From UBA5796 sp040752455 (lineage in GTDB: Bacteria > Chloroflexota > Anaerolineae > Anaerolineales > Villigracilaceae): a stretch of DNA of 64,000 bases. The stretch covers positions 248,001 through 312,000 of the forward strand of contig JBMOMN010000020.1 in the NCBI GenBank assembly GCA_049324115.1, given 5' to 3'. The notes under the pieces were generated by a model. The model was not told the DNA's origin. It did no database searches and worked only from the letters and a program-made list of their open reading frames with translations. Positions 16,968 to 26,281 of the stretch are shown one piece after another. A program made the position numbers and the translations under genes. Numbering within the stretch: the first letter of the stretch is position 1; every line of letters starts with the position of its first letter.

Positions 16968-17877
16968 CGAGATAGACAAGAGGATTTCAGATTCTTTCCA
17001 AATGCCGCTTCTCGGCCTGGAAACCGAGAAAGTGATCAACGTCGCTTCGGTTCCACAGCGCAGTCCGTTCAGGTATCCCGGAGGAAAGACCTGGCTGGTT
17101 CCTTATATCCGCCAGTGGCTTTCAGGCTATTACAAAAGACCGTCCGAGTTCATCGAACCGTTTGCCGGAGGGGCAATCATCGGCCTGACGGTAGCTTTCG
17201 ACGGGCTGGCGGACCATGTTACGCTCGTGGAGTTGGATGATTCGGTCGCCGCGGTTTGGAAAACCATCCTCGAAGGCGACTACCAGGCATTGGCAGATCG
17301 AATCCTGGAATTCGACTTAACGCCCGAAAATATCGACGCGGTTTTCGCCGCGAAAGGGTCATCCACCGACGAAAAAGCCTTCCAAACCATCCTGAAAAAC
17401 CGCATCAACCGGGGCGGTATCCTGGCTCCCGGCGCGGGACGCGTCAAAAACGGGGAAAACGGCAAAGGGATAAGGTCGAGGTGGTATCCTGAAACGCTCT
17501 ACAAAAGGATCATGAGCATTGGGAAAATACGCGACCGCATTGCCATTATCGAGGGGAACGGTCTCGAAATTTTAGAGTCGAACGCCACAAAACCGGATGC
17601 TGTTTTTTTCATTGACCCGCCGTACACAGCCGCAGGGAAAAAAGCGGGGACAAGGCTTTACAAGTTTTTCGACCTCGATCATCAAAGGCTCTTTTCGATT
17701 TCAGAAAAACTCAGGGGCAATTTCCTGATGACCTACGATGATACCCAGGAAGTCAAAGACCTGGCGAACAAACACGGGTTCAAGACCGCGCTCGTGCCGA
17801 TGAAAAATACCCACCACAACCAGCTTTTCGAGTTGCTTATCAGCCAGGATTTGGGCTGGCTGGATAGAAACTCTTAA
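16957..17877 (+). CDS. D12-class N6-adenine DNA methyltransferase
   Basis: A protein of 306 residues. FRYPGGKTWLVPYI (motif X), FIEPFAGGAIIGL (SAM binding), NRINRGGIL and FIDPPYTAAGKKAG (catalytic DPPY) are in the D12/Dam order. It transfers a methyl group to the exocyclic amine of adenine. Starts at 16957 (ATGATG), inside the end of the restriction gene. It would protect the host from the NotI-like nuclease, so the common recognition site should contain an adenine. A strong terminator follows at once. Confidence 0.93.
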   Translation: MMSNEIDKRISDSFQMPLLGLETEKVINVASVPQRSPFRYPGGKTWLVPYIRQWLSGYYKRPSEFIEPFAGGAIIGLTVAFDGLADHVTLVELDDSVAAVWKTILEGDYQALADRILEFDLTPENIDAVFAAKGSSTDEKAFQTILKNRINRGGILAPGAGRVKNGENGKGIRSRWYPETLYKRIMSIGKIRDRIAIIEGNGLEILESNATKPDAVFFIDPPYTAAGKKAGTRLYKFFDLDHQRLFSISEKLRGNFLMTYDDTQEVKDLANKHGFKTALVPMKNTHHNQLFELLISQDLGWLDRNS

Positions 17878-17889
17878 GTTTACAGATCA

Positions 17890-17922
17890 AAAAGCCCCTC
17901 CCTTTTACAGGGAGGGGCTTTT
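17890..17922 (+). terminator. Terminator of the restriction-modification pair
   Basis: AAAAGCCCCTCCC and GGGAGGGGCTTTT form a perfect 13-bp stem around a 7-base loop, ending in a T-run. It would also work on the other strand. Confidence 0.92.
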
Positions 17923-17943
17923 TATGCGCCGCTGAAAAGCCTT

Positions 17944-17996
17944 CGTAACGCGACATTCATGCCGCCATTAAGCTGCGACTTGAAAGTCGCGTTACG
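17944..17996. repeat. REP-like palindrome at the end of the macroglobulin gene
   Basis: CGTAACGCGAC (17944-17954) and GTCGCGTTACG (17986-17996) are perfect inverted repeats, with an inner GCGACTTGAAAGTCGC hairpin. The TAA stop codon of the macroglobulin gene (17992-17994) lies inside the right arm. Confidence 0.7.
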
Positions 17997-20900
17997 GCTT
18001 GATCTCGAACACCGCTCCGGCGCTGCGCCCCTGCACTTCGGGGAAGTAGTTCAGCCAGGCCCGGGCGGGGATGACCTGGAAGGTCCCGGCTTGCTGGGGG
18101 ACGAGGGTATAGGTCAGGACGTAGGTCCCGGCGGGCAGGTATTCGGCCGTCCAGGTGATGTGGTCGTCGTAGATGCTGGCCGGGTCGAACCACCACCAGC
18201 CCCAGCCGCGTCCGAACGGGTCACCGGGGTCGTATTCGGACACTTCGGGACCTTTGCCGCCGAAGCGCTGGGAGGTCTTGAGCGACAGGTTCAGGATCTC
18301 GGCCCCGGCGGGGATGAAATCTTCCACAACCACGTAATACGAATCGTGCGGCACGGTCAGCGTCAGGCGGGCGGTGACCTGTTTAGCGGCGGCCAGGCTG
18401 ACGTCCGGGAGGGGGGCGCAGTCCTTTTCGCAGGCGGCATCTATGAAGTCGCGGGAAATGCTCAGGCCGCGGTCCAGCGCGGGCGCCGTCTCCACCGGGA
18501 AGAAGACGTCCAGCAGGGCGCGGTAGTACAGTTTGCCGTCCCCGGCCTGGCGGTTGATGGTCAGCCCGTTGGGGCCATCCGGGACGAGCGAGGTGACCGG
18601 CACCTCTCCCGTAACCGTGGTCAGCGCCCCGGGACCGGAGGCCTGGCCCTCGGCCAGCGGCGCGCCGTTCAGCCGGGCGTCGAAGGCGAAGGAGGCGGAA
18701 TAGTCGCCGCTGCCCTGCATGTACTGGTTGAGGGCCATCGTGACCCAGGTACTTTCGTAGGACGAGGCCCACCAGCCGCTGGCGTCCCGCTGGCTGGCGA
18801 GGTAGCGCACCGCGTCGGCCAGGATGGGCGCGGCCGGGTCGCGCTGCGAGAGGGCGTAGACGACGGCCGCAGTGGTGAAGAGCGGCGTGCCGGGATTGCG
18901 CCAGCCGCGCGAGTCGCTGTCCCAATGGGCGCCGCTGGCCGAACGGATGGCCGCGCCCTGCAAATTGGAGAACAACGCCTGCCCGGTCTCGTTGCCGGGG
19001 AATTTGGTATCGAAGGCTAACGCCAGGAGCGCCTGCGCCCAAGGGCTGAGCCGTTCCATGTGATCGTTCAAGGCGTTGACGAAAACAGGCGGGAGTTCCC
19101 CGGTCTGGCTCATGGCGAAGGCGATGAACGCGGTGCGGTCCAGTTCCCAGTCTTCGGGCTGCGCCTGGCTGCTGAAGCTGGAAGGCAGCAAGAGGTAATT
19201 GCGGGCCTGCTCGATCGTGTAATCGTCAACGCTGAAACCGGATTGCCGCGCCCGTTCCAGGCCAAACAGGATATAGGCCGTCAGGTAGGGGTCGGGCTGC
19301 CCGCCGGTGTACCAGGCCCAGCTCCCGTCGTAGAACTGGTTGCGGTCCAGGTTGCGGACCACGCCCGGCAGGACCGTTTCGAGGCGGCTCTTCAGGGCGG
19401 GCGCGTCCAGCCCGGCGGCCTGGATGACGCGGTAGGTTTCCAGGTGCGAAAGCAGGTACGAGAGCAGGTACTCGTTGCTGGAGGTCGGGTCCGGCGGTTC
19501 GAGGACTTCCAGCCCGTCGAGGATGACCGAGGCCAGCGAGGGCGAGAGTTCGACCGTCAGGCCGCCGCCGACCGGGTCGAAGGTGCGCGGCAGGCTGACG
19601 ACCTCCTGCCGCGACCCGGCCTCCGGCAGGACGCCCGCGGTGACGAAGGATTGCGGCGCGCTGTAATGGAGCACCGGGATGCCGCCGCCCGAGGCGAGCA
19701 CCTGGTCCTGGTACTCCCCGGCGTCGGCGCTGAAGAGCAGGCTGGCTTCGCTCACGTCCTGGGCCACGCCCCACCAGGCCACCCGGACCGATCCGCCAGC
19801 CGGGAGGGTGACTTCATGGGCGGGCGAAGCCGCCTCGTCCAGCTTGAACCCGCCAGCCCGCAGGCTCACGGAGGCGGACAATTCCCTGTCGGTATTGTTG
19901 TGGACGATGGCCGCCAGCTCGACCCGGTCGCCGGCGACGAAGAAGCGCGGCGTCACGGGCCGGACGAGGAGCGGTTTGCTGGTCACGACTTCGGTCTTCG
20001 CCTGGCCGACGCGGGTGTCCACCGTCAGGCCGCGCAGGTCGGCGCTCCAGGTGGTCAGGCTGTCGGGCAGGGTGAACTTGATCTCGGCCCGCCCGTCGGC
20101 ATCCGTGAGGATGGTTGGGTTCCAGTAAGCCGTATCGGGGAATTCGCGGCGCACGGTCAGCGCGCCGCCTCCGTCGCCCCCGCCGCCGCCCTTGCCTCCG
20201 AAGAAGAAGATCGCCCTGCGGCTGTCGGCGGCCAGGGTCAGGCCGGTGTTGACGCCGAGCGGCTGGGGACTGTAGAACGCCTCCAGGATGTCGGGGACGG
20301 TCGGGTCGGCCAGGGCCAGCACGGCCTTGTCCACCACGGCCAGCGAGAACTGCCCCTGCACCGGCCTGCCAATCGAATCGGTCACCAGCAGGTTGATGGT
20401 CACTTCGTCACCCGGCCCGGCCTGTTCGGGGAAGGGCTGCAAGGTCACGTTCAGGGTCTGGGCTTCGGGCTTGACCTTGAGCGCGGTGTATCCCTGGCGG
20501 AAATCGCGCCCGTCGAGCAGGGTAATGGAGAGATAAACGTTGGGCGCGTCCTCGTCGTTGAGCGGCAGGGAGAAAACCGAACCGCCCGCCTCCACGACTA
20601 CCAGTTGCGACCGGTGGACCGTACCGCGCTCGACCGTCACCAGCGCCGGGGCGGGCCGCCCGAACGGGTTGGGGATGAACACCCTGGCGGTATCGCCGGG
20701 GCGGTACTCGTCCTGGTCGGGGGTCAGGTCGAGGTGGACGCCGGAGCGGTTGGGCCAGACGGCGCTTTCGCGTCCGCCCACCCAGAGCATGGCCTGGGAC
20801 GAAGCGCCCCCGCCCGAAACCGTCAGCACGTAAGTGCCGGGTTTCTCGGGCGTGAACGAGAGCCTGGCCTTGCCGTCCGCGCCGGTGGCGAGGTCGCTGG

Positions 20901-23805
20901 CAGCAACCGGGGTGAAGACGGGGACGTAGCGGAACCCGTCGAAGACCTCCTGCTCCTCCCAGGTGACGCGGCTGAATTCGGCTTTCAGCGTCTTGTTCGG
21001 GACCGGGCGCGTGCTCCAGTCTGCGGTCAGCACGTCGAACCCGACGGCGGATCCCGCCTGCGCGGCCCAGAAATCGGCCCGCAGTCCCACGTAGAAATCC
21101 GACGGATGCATCAACAGCGTATCCGAGGCCGAGACGTACTGGTAGCTCTCGTCCTGAACCGTGACCGACAGGGTCAGTTTGGTCGTATCGGCCAATTCCG
21201 GCAGGTCGGTGAAAGACAGGGTCAGTTCGCCGCGCGCATCGGTCACGTCTGCGCCTTCGGCGATCACGTCAGAGAAGGACGGATCCATCCAGTAGGCGTA
21301 ACGCTGCCCGACGCGGTATCCGGGCAGGGAGAAATATCCCGGCTCGGTATACAGCGCCCAGGTCACGGCGCGGTTGCCCACCGGCGCGCCGAAGAAATAT
21401 TTGGCCGAGACATTCGCCTCGATCCCCTGTCCCTGTTGGGCTTCGTCCGGCGAAAACGCGACTGACAGGTCAATTTCCGGTTTGCGATATTCCGCTACAT
21501 AGAAATAAGCGTACAGGTTAGTCGGAGTGGCGGTGGTGAAATAATAGTTCCCCGGCTGGGCATCCGCAGACAGGGCGTATTCGCCGTTCACCGTCCCGTA
21601 CTCCGATAGGGTCAGGTTGAAGGTTTTGAGCAGCAGGCCGTTGTCATCGCGCAATTCGAGCTGGATGCTCCGGTCCGGCAGGGGGGTGTAACGGCCGTCG
21701 AAGGCCTGGCGGACCACGGCGTTGAAGTAGATCGTCTGGCCGGGGCGGTAGATGGGACGGTCGGTGTACAAATAGATTTGCGTATGCGGCGGACTCGTAT
21801 CGGACGGGATTTCGTAAGACCAGGGGGAAATTCCCGAATTCCACTGCGAGATGCCCATGCCGAAGGTATCCTCGCCGGGCGCTCCGGTGACGGCGTAAAA
21901 GGCCCGGTAGAGATTATCCTGGGTGGGGATGCCGGTCTGCCACAGGCCGTTGGCGTCGGTCTGGCCAGCGGCCAGCACCCGGCCGTTCTCGTCGTACAAC
22001 GTGACCGGCGCGTTCGCCAGCGGGGCATTGGTGCGCGTGTCCACCGCCCAGACGAGCGCGTCCTGCGGGCCGACTTTCAAGACCATGTTGATCTGGCTGG
22101 CGACCAGGAAGGTCACGTCCCAGCCCTGGTAGATGCCCTCCGTCCCCGCCGGCGGCTGGACGTAGAAGTAGTAAATGCCGGGGGCCAGCCCGCCGCCATC
22201 CGGGTCGGGGACGAGGGCAACCGGTTCGGTGGTATTGGTGACACTATCGAGGTTGACCCGCCAGGCAGTCAGATTGTCGGGGTAATAAGTGCGTTTGTCG
22301 AGGCCGCCGCGCGAGATGGCGATCAGGTCATCGAGCGGGACGGTACCGCGCCCGACATCCACAAAGTCCACGTTGACGGCCTGGATGTAAAATTGCGGGT
22401 TATCCGGTTGGACGTAGAACACGCCCGAACCGTCCAGGTACGGCATGTACACGGACGGTTTGGAGCGCGGGCTGCTGAACGTGAACGTGTACGGCTTGCC
22501 CACTGACTGCCCCCATTTGTCCTCGATAGCGCCCGAAACCGTGACGGTGTACGTCGTTTCAGGAGCGAACGTCCCGTACAGGCCCAGGGAAGTCTCGTCG
22601 TAGTGATAGACGCCCGTATCCGCGCTGGCCGGGGAGATCGTGATGTAATCCAGGTAGAGGCCCCTGGGCAGCGGGGCGCTGAAGCGGATCGTGACGGTCC
22701 CGTACTGGCTGTCGAGCACGCCGGAGGCCGGGTCTATGCCGAGGATGGACATCTCCGGGTAGGTCGTGAAATCCACCAGCACGGGGGCTTCCAGGGCGCT
22801 CCCGCCGCGACCTTTGGCCTGCGTACTGACCGAGAGGATGTACCGGCTGTTGCGCGACAGGCGCGCGGCCGGGGTGAAGGTCAAACGCGTATCGTTCGCC
22901 TCCCAGACCAGTTGTCCGGGGACGCTTCCGCCGGGGCCGGAGAAGGAGAAGACGGCCTCCACGCTGGCTGTGTCCATCGGCTGGTTGAAGGTCAAGGTGA
23001 TCTTCCCGTCCAGATCGAGGTAGTCGGTGGTCGGCTCGAAGGTCAGCAGGCGCGGCAGCGTGGTGGAAAACGCCCAGCTTGCGGGCTGGTCGTCAGACAG
23101 GGGACTGCCGGCGGTGCTGACCACCGGGTTGAGGCGGACGGTGTAGTCCCTGCCGCCTTCGAGGGCCGGTTCGGGATAGAAAATGTAGGTGCTGGTGTTG
23201 AGCCATTCGCCGGTCCCGGCTGCGGGCGGGTCCAGTTGGAAGGGGGCGGGCTGGGAAGCCATGTCGGCGCCCAGGGCCACCACCGGCTGGTTGAAGGCCA
23301 CCACCACCGCCGAAGTCGGCTGGACTTCGGTCGTGCCCGGTTCCGGGAGCATCTGGGTGATGCGCAGGCTGTCGGCGGTGGTGTAGGTGAGGGTCTGCGC
23401 TTCGAGCAGGGCCAGCCCGTTGGCCGCCCGGATGTTTTCGAGGGTGAAGCTGAAGGTGTCGTTCGGGGCGAGCGAGAGGCCGGTTTCCACGCTCAGGGTG
23501 GCGTCGTCCAGCCAGGTGAACGCGCCTTGCAGGTTGGAGAGCGAGGCTTCGACCGAGGCGCGGTCCATGGGCTGGTTGAAGTAAAACTTGAAACCGGGCT
23601 GCAAGCTGATCTGGCTGCCCGGCGCCGGGTCCACCTCGACCAGGGCCGGGGGCAGCGGCTCCGAGGGGGTCGGGAACGGCGTAGGCAGGGGCGTGGACGT
23701 GGGCAGCGGCTCAGGGGTCGGCTGCGGCGTCAACAGGCTGCACGCCAGGGAGAGAATGACCAGGATGACAGGGACAAACCGCCAGGCGAAGTTTTTCGAC
23801 TTCAT
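17992..23805 (-). CDS. Alpha-2-macroglobulin family lipoprotein, thioester-less
   Basis: A protein of 1937 residues. A lipoprotein signal ends in LSLAC with Cys22, then a Pro/Thr-rich linker, about four Ig-like domains with FNQPM or RFSAP motifs, an MG2 domain near residues 675-780 (YTDRPIYRPGQTIYFNAV), further MG domains, a Gly-rich stretch near 1205, the A2M domain near 1220-1310 and a helical thioester-fold domain from about 1430. The CxEQ thioester expected there is replaced by PPDPTSSNEYLL, as in MagD/YfaS-type proteins, so covalent trapping is not expected. It probably guards the cell surface against proteases. It has no PBP1C partner nearby. Confidence 0.92.
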   Translation of the reverse strand: MKSKNFAWRFVPVILVILSLACSLLTPQPTPEPLPTSTPLPTPFPTPSEPLPPALVEVDPAPGSQISLQPGFKFYFNQPMDRASVEASLSNLQGAFTWLDDATLSVETGLSLAPNDTFSFTLENIRAANGLALLEAQTLTYTTADSLRITQMLPEPGTTEVQPTSAVVVAFNQPVVALGADMASQPAPFQLDPPAAGTGEWLNTSTYIFYPEPALEGGRDYTVRLNPVVSTAGSPLSDDQPASWAFSTTLPRLLTFEPTTDYLDLDGKITLTFNQPMDTASVEAVFSFSGPGGSVPGQLVWEANDTRLTFTPAARLSRNSRYILSVSTQAKGRGGSALEAPVLVDFTTYPEMSILGIDPASGVLDSQYGTVTIRFSAPLPRGLYLDYITISPASADTGVYHYDETSLGLYGTFAPETTYTVTVSGAIEDKWGQSVGKPYTFTFSSPRSKPSVYMPYLDGSGVFYVQPDNPQFYIQAVNVDFVDVGRGTVPLDDLIAISRGGLDKRTYYPDNLTAWRVNLDSVTNTTEPVALVPDPDGGGLAPGIYYFYVQPPAGTEGIYQGWDVTFLVASQINMVLKVGPQDALVWAVDTRTNAPLANAPVTLYDENGRVLAAGQTDANGLWQTGIPTQDNLYRAFYAVTGAPGEDTFGMGISQWNSGISPWSYEIPSDTSPPHTQIYLYTDRPIYRPGQTIYFNAVVRQAFDGRYTPLPDRSIQLELRDDNGLLLKTFNLTLSEYGTVNGEYALSADAQPGNYYFTTATPTNLYAYFYVAEYRKPEIDLSVAFSPDEAQQGQGIEANVSAKYFFGAPVGNRAVTWALYTEPGYFSLPGYRVGQRYAYWMDPSFSDVIAEGADVTDARGELTLSFTDLPELADTTKLTLSVTVQDESYQYVSASDTLLMHPSDFYVGLRADFWAAQAGSAVGFDVLTADWSTRPVPNKTLKAEFSRVTWEEQEVFDGFRYVPVFTPVAASDLATGADGKARLSFTPEKPGTYVLTVSGGGASSQAMLWVGGRESAVWPNRSGVHLDLTPDQDEYRPGDTARVFIPNPFGRPAPALVTVERGTVHRSQLVVVEAGGSVFSLPLNDEDAPNVYLSITLLDGRDFRQGYTALKVKPEAQTLNVTLQPFPEQAGPGDEVTINLLVTDSIGRPVQGQFSLAVVDKAVLALADPTVPDILEAFYSPQPLGVNTGLTLAADSRRAIFFFGGKGGGGGDGGGALTVRREFPDTAYWNPTILTDADGRAEIKFTLPDSLTTWSADLRGLTVDTRVGQAKTEVVTSKPLLVRPVTPRFFVAGDRVELAAIVHNNTDRELSASVSLRAGGFKLDEAASPAHEVTLPAGGSVRVAWWGVAQDVSEASLLFSADAGEYQDQVLASGGGIPVLHYSAPQSFVTAGVLPEAGSRQEVVSLPRTFDPVGGGLTVELSPSLASVILDGLEVLEPPDPTSSNEYLLSYLLSHLETYRVIQAAGLDAPALKSRLETVLPGVVRNLDRNQFYDGSWAWYTGGQPDPYLTAYILFGLERARQSGFSVDDYTIEQARNYLLLPSSFSSQAQPEDWELDRTAFIAFAMSQTGELPPVFVNALNDHMERLSPWAQALLALAFDTKFPGNETGQALFSNLQGAAIRSASGAHWDSDSRGWRNPGTPLFTTAAVVYALSQRDPAAPILADAVRYLASQRDASGWWASSYESTWVTMALNQYMQGSGDYSASFAFDARLNGAPLAEGQASGPGALTTVTGEVPVTSLVPDGPNGLTINRQAGDGKLYYRALLDVFFPVETAPALDRGLSISRDFIDAACEKDCAPLPDVSLAAAKQVTARLTLTVPHDSYYVVVEDFIPAGAEILNLSLKTSQRFGGKGPEVSEYDPGDPFGRGWGWWWFDPASIYDDHITWTAEYLPAGTYVLTYTLVPQQAGTFQVIPARAWLNYFPEVQGRSAGAVFEIKP

Positions 23806-23918
23806 GGGAGCCTCTTTTTAAGAAAATGGGGGGATCACACGTTCATTATACACATGACCCGATGGGTGAGTATCGCGCATCGGGTCTGTAACGGGAAAGG
23901 GGATAAATATGTTCCAAA

Positions 23919-25031
23919 TCAATAAACCGGCAGCGGGAAACCGTACCCGTTCAAGGTGACGCGGCCCGGGTCTTCGGGCCAGACCCCGGGGATCTTCGCG
24001 CCGCACTTCGGGCAGGTTCCACCTGGCGTGAGGTGATAGTCGCGGATCACGTAAGCCCGGCGTTTCACAAGCACGGTGTTGCAGTGGGGACAATGGGTAT
24101 CCTCGTACTCGTCCACCATGCCGGGCAGGTTCCCGGCGTAGACGTAATGCAGCCCGGCTTCGCGTCCGATCTCGGCGGCCCGCAGCAGGGTCCGGGAGGG
24201 GGTATCCTCCGGCTCGGTCATGTGATAGTCCTTGTGGAAGGCGGTCACGTGCCAGGGGATGTCGGGCGAGACCCCGGCCAGGAAGCGGGCCGCGTCCCAG
24301 AGTTCGTCGTTGCTGTCGTTGAAACCGGGGACGACCAGCGTCACCACCTCGACCCACAGGCCGAGTTCGTGCGCCTTCTGGATGGTCTCCAGCACGTGCT
24401 TGAGCACGCCGCCCAACTGGCGGTAATTCCTGTCCTGCATGGACTTCAGGTCAACTTTATACGCGTCCAGGTACGGGCGCAGGTAGCCCAGGGCTTCGGG
24501 GGTGGCGTTGCCGTTCGAAACGAAGGCGCATTTCAGCCCGGCGGCCCTGGCTTGCTTGAAAATTCCCACCGCCCACTCGCTGGTGATCAGCGGCTCGTTG
24601 TACGACGAGACCACCACCTCCGCCCGGACGCGGCGGGCGGTTTCCACCATCTTTTCCGGCGTCATCCTGCGGATCAGGTTGAGCGACGACTCGGCCTCCG
24701 GGTCGCGCCCGGCCTGGGAGGTCAGCCAGTTCTGGCAGAACTGGCAATGGAAATCGCATCCCAGCATCCCAAACGTCAGGGCGGTGGCGCTGGGGAGCAC
24801 GTGCGAAAACGGCTTCTTCTCGATCGGGTCGCTTTGCAGGGCGGCCACGTAGCCCCACGGCACGCGCAACTTCCCGTTGTCATTGAAACGCACCTGGCAG
24901 ATGCCGCGCCGTCCCGGGCGGATCAGGCAGCGGTGGGCGCAGGCCACGCAGCGCACTGCACCGTCTGCTCCCGCCTCGCACAGTTCCCCCGTAACCGTAA
25001 ACTCATCCAAAACTTCAGCAAGGATCGTCAT
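23919..25031 (-). CDS. amrS: AmmeMemoRadiSam system radical SAM enzyme
   Basis: A protein of 370 residues. An N-terminal CVACAHRCLIRPGRRGIC region precedes the radical SAM cluster motif GCDFHCQFCQNW (CxxxCxxC), and the C-terminus has two CxxC zinc-ribbon pairs (CPHCN, CPKCG). This is the AmrS architecture, related to activating enzymes. The usual partners, the AMMECR1 and MEMO1 proteins, are not in the window. It starts at an ATG with a GGAGG site and is divergent from mobA, with 30 bases between the starts. Confidence 0.92.
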   Translation of the reverse strand: MTILAEVLDEFTVTGELCEAGADGAVRCVACAHRCLIRPGRRGICQVRFNDNGKLRVPWGYVAALQSDPIEKKPFSHVLPSATALTFGMLGCDFHCQFCQNWLTSQAGRDPEAESSLNLIRRMTPEKMVETARRVRAEVVVSSYNEPLITSEWAVGIFKQARAAGLKCAFVSNGNATPEALGYLRPYLDAYKVDLKSMQDRNYRQLGGVLKHVLETIQKAHELGLWVEVVTLVVPGFNDSNDELWDAARFLAGVSPDIPWHVTAFHKDYHMTEPEDTPSRTLLRAAEIGREAGLHYVYAGNLPGMVDEYEDTHCPHCNTVLVKRRAYVIRDYHLTPGGTCPKCGAKIPGVWPEDPGRVTLNGYGFPLPVY

Positions 25032-25049
25032 CCTGCCTCCTGCTGGAAG

Positions 25050-25055
25050 TATAAT
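25050..25055 (+). promoter_or_regulatory. -10 box of mobA, leaderless configuration
   Basis: A perfect TATAAT ends 6 bases before the mobA ATG. The -35 region is weak. The transcript should begin at the start codon. Confidence 0.6.
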
Positions 25056-25061
25056 CCATTT

Positions 25062-25664
25062 ATGCGCTCACTCGTGATCCAGGCTGGCGGACAGTCCAGC
25101 CGCATGGGCCGGGACAAGGCCCTCATGCCGTTCCTCGGCCAGCCGTTGATCGTCCGCGTGATGGAGCGTCTCTCCCCGCTTGCGGACGAAATATTGGTGA
25201 CGACCAACCGTCCCGGCGACTACCGCTTCCTGGGCCTCCCGCTCTTCCCGGACCTGCGGCCTGGCCGCGGCGCCCTGGGCGGACTCTACACCGCGCTTTC
25301 ATCCGCTAAAAACCCGCTCGTGGCGGTGGTGGCCTGCGACATGCCCTTCGCCAGTAAAACGCTCTTCGAGCACGCCTTCAGCCTCATCGTCCAGGAAGAG
25401 GCGGACGTGGTCATCCCCGATTCGGGCGGCGGGATGCTCGAACCGCTGCACGCCGTCTACCGCCGGGAGACCTGCCTGCCCGCCATCCAATCCGCCCTCG
25501 AGGCCGACCTGTGGAAACTGATCGCCTGGTTCCCGCAGGTCAGGGTCCGCAGCCTCGCGCCCGAAGAGACCGCCGTCCACGACCCCGAGGGGCTGGCCTT
25601 CTGGAACCTGAACACGCCCGAAGAGTTCGCCGAGGCCGAGAGACGCGCCGCCGAAGGCCGGTAA
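25062..25664 (+). CDS. mobA: Molybdenum cofactor guanylyltransferase
   Basis: A protein of 200 residues of the MobA nucleotidyltransferase family. It begins MRSLVIQAGGQSSRMGRDKAL, the GTP-binding signature, followed by GRGALGGLYTAL and VVACDMPFAS with the metal-binding Asp, and a C-terminal FWNLNTPEEFAEAE typical of MobA. It attaches GMP to molybdopterin to make the bis-MGD cofactor. The ATG directly follows a TATAAT box. No molybdoenzyme gene is nearby. It converges on the universal stress protein gene, with only 3 bases between the stops. Confidence 0.94.
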   Translation: MRSLVIQAGGQSSRMGRDKALMPFLGQPLIVRVMERLSPLADEILVTTNRPGDYRFLGLPLFPDLRPGRGALGGLYTALSSAKNPLVAVVACDMPFASKTLFEHAFSLIVQEEADVVIPDSGGGMLEPLHAVYRRETCLPAIQSALEADLWKLIAWFPQVRVRSLAPEETAVHDPEGLAFWNLNTPEEFAEAERRAAEGR

Positions 25665-25667
25665 AAG

Positions 25668-26087
25668 TTACCGGACGATCAACACCGGGCAGGCGGCGTG
25701 CTGCACCACCTTCTGGCTCTGGCTGCCCAGCAGCAGCCCGGCCAGCCGGCCCAGCCCGCGCGACCCCATGACGATCAGGTCGGGTTTGCGGCTTTCCGCA
25801 ACCTTCAGGATCGCTTCTGCGGCCGGCCCCTCGACGACATCGGTTTTGATCTCCCCCGGGATGCGCCCGATCATCGCCAGCGCCTCGGCTGCGGCCTGGT
25901 CGGCCGCGTTCATGGACTTGGCCAGCGCCTGCTGCCAGAGCGGCTCGCCCAGGTAGGCCGGGATAGGCTCGAACGCCGATACGATCCACAGGTCCGAGCG
26001 CATGATCTGGGCCAGCGCGGCCGCCATCTCGGTCGCCCGTTTCGAATGTTCCGAACCGTCCACTGCCAGTAAAATTGACTTGAACAT
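25668..26087 (-). CDS. Universal stress protein (UspA family)
   Basis: A protein of 139 residues. It opens FKSILLAVDGSEHSKRA and ends with the ATP-binding signature MGSRGLGRLAGLLLGSQSQKV and CPVLIVR. Members with this G-2x-G-9x-G(S/T) motif bind ATP. The start chosen is the ATG at 26087 with an ideal AAGGAGG site; longer frames start inside a hydrophobic, unrelated stretch. An inverted repeat GCCTGGC/GCCAGGC lies upstream at about 26133-26157. Confidence 0.93.
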   Translation of the reverse strand: MFKSILLAVDGSEHSKRATEMAAALAQIMRSDLWIVSAFEPIPAYLGEPLWQQALAKSMNAADQAAAEALAMIGRIPGEIKTDVVEGPAAEAILKVAESRKPDLIVMGSRGLGRLAGLLLGSQSQKVVQHAACPVLIVR

Positions 26088-26281
26088 CCAAACCTCCTTG
26101 CAGTTACAATTCCAGTATACATAAAATAACCCGGCCTGGCGCACTGATATGCCAGGCTGGAGGAGGTCCGGGTGCGCAATTCACAGGGGGCAACTTTATG
26201 GTTTGCCCGGCGACCAGGCATGGGACGAGCTAAAGTAATGTTATTATTCGCCCATTGACATTTCAGTTTCGGAGGATCCGC

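Noticed and set aside
16957..17877. Methylase as an orphan Dam acting in mismatch repair
   Set aside because: It overlaps the NotI-like nuclease gene by 11 bases and shares its terminator, so a restriction-modification pair is the simpler reading.
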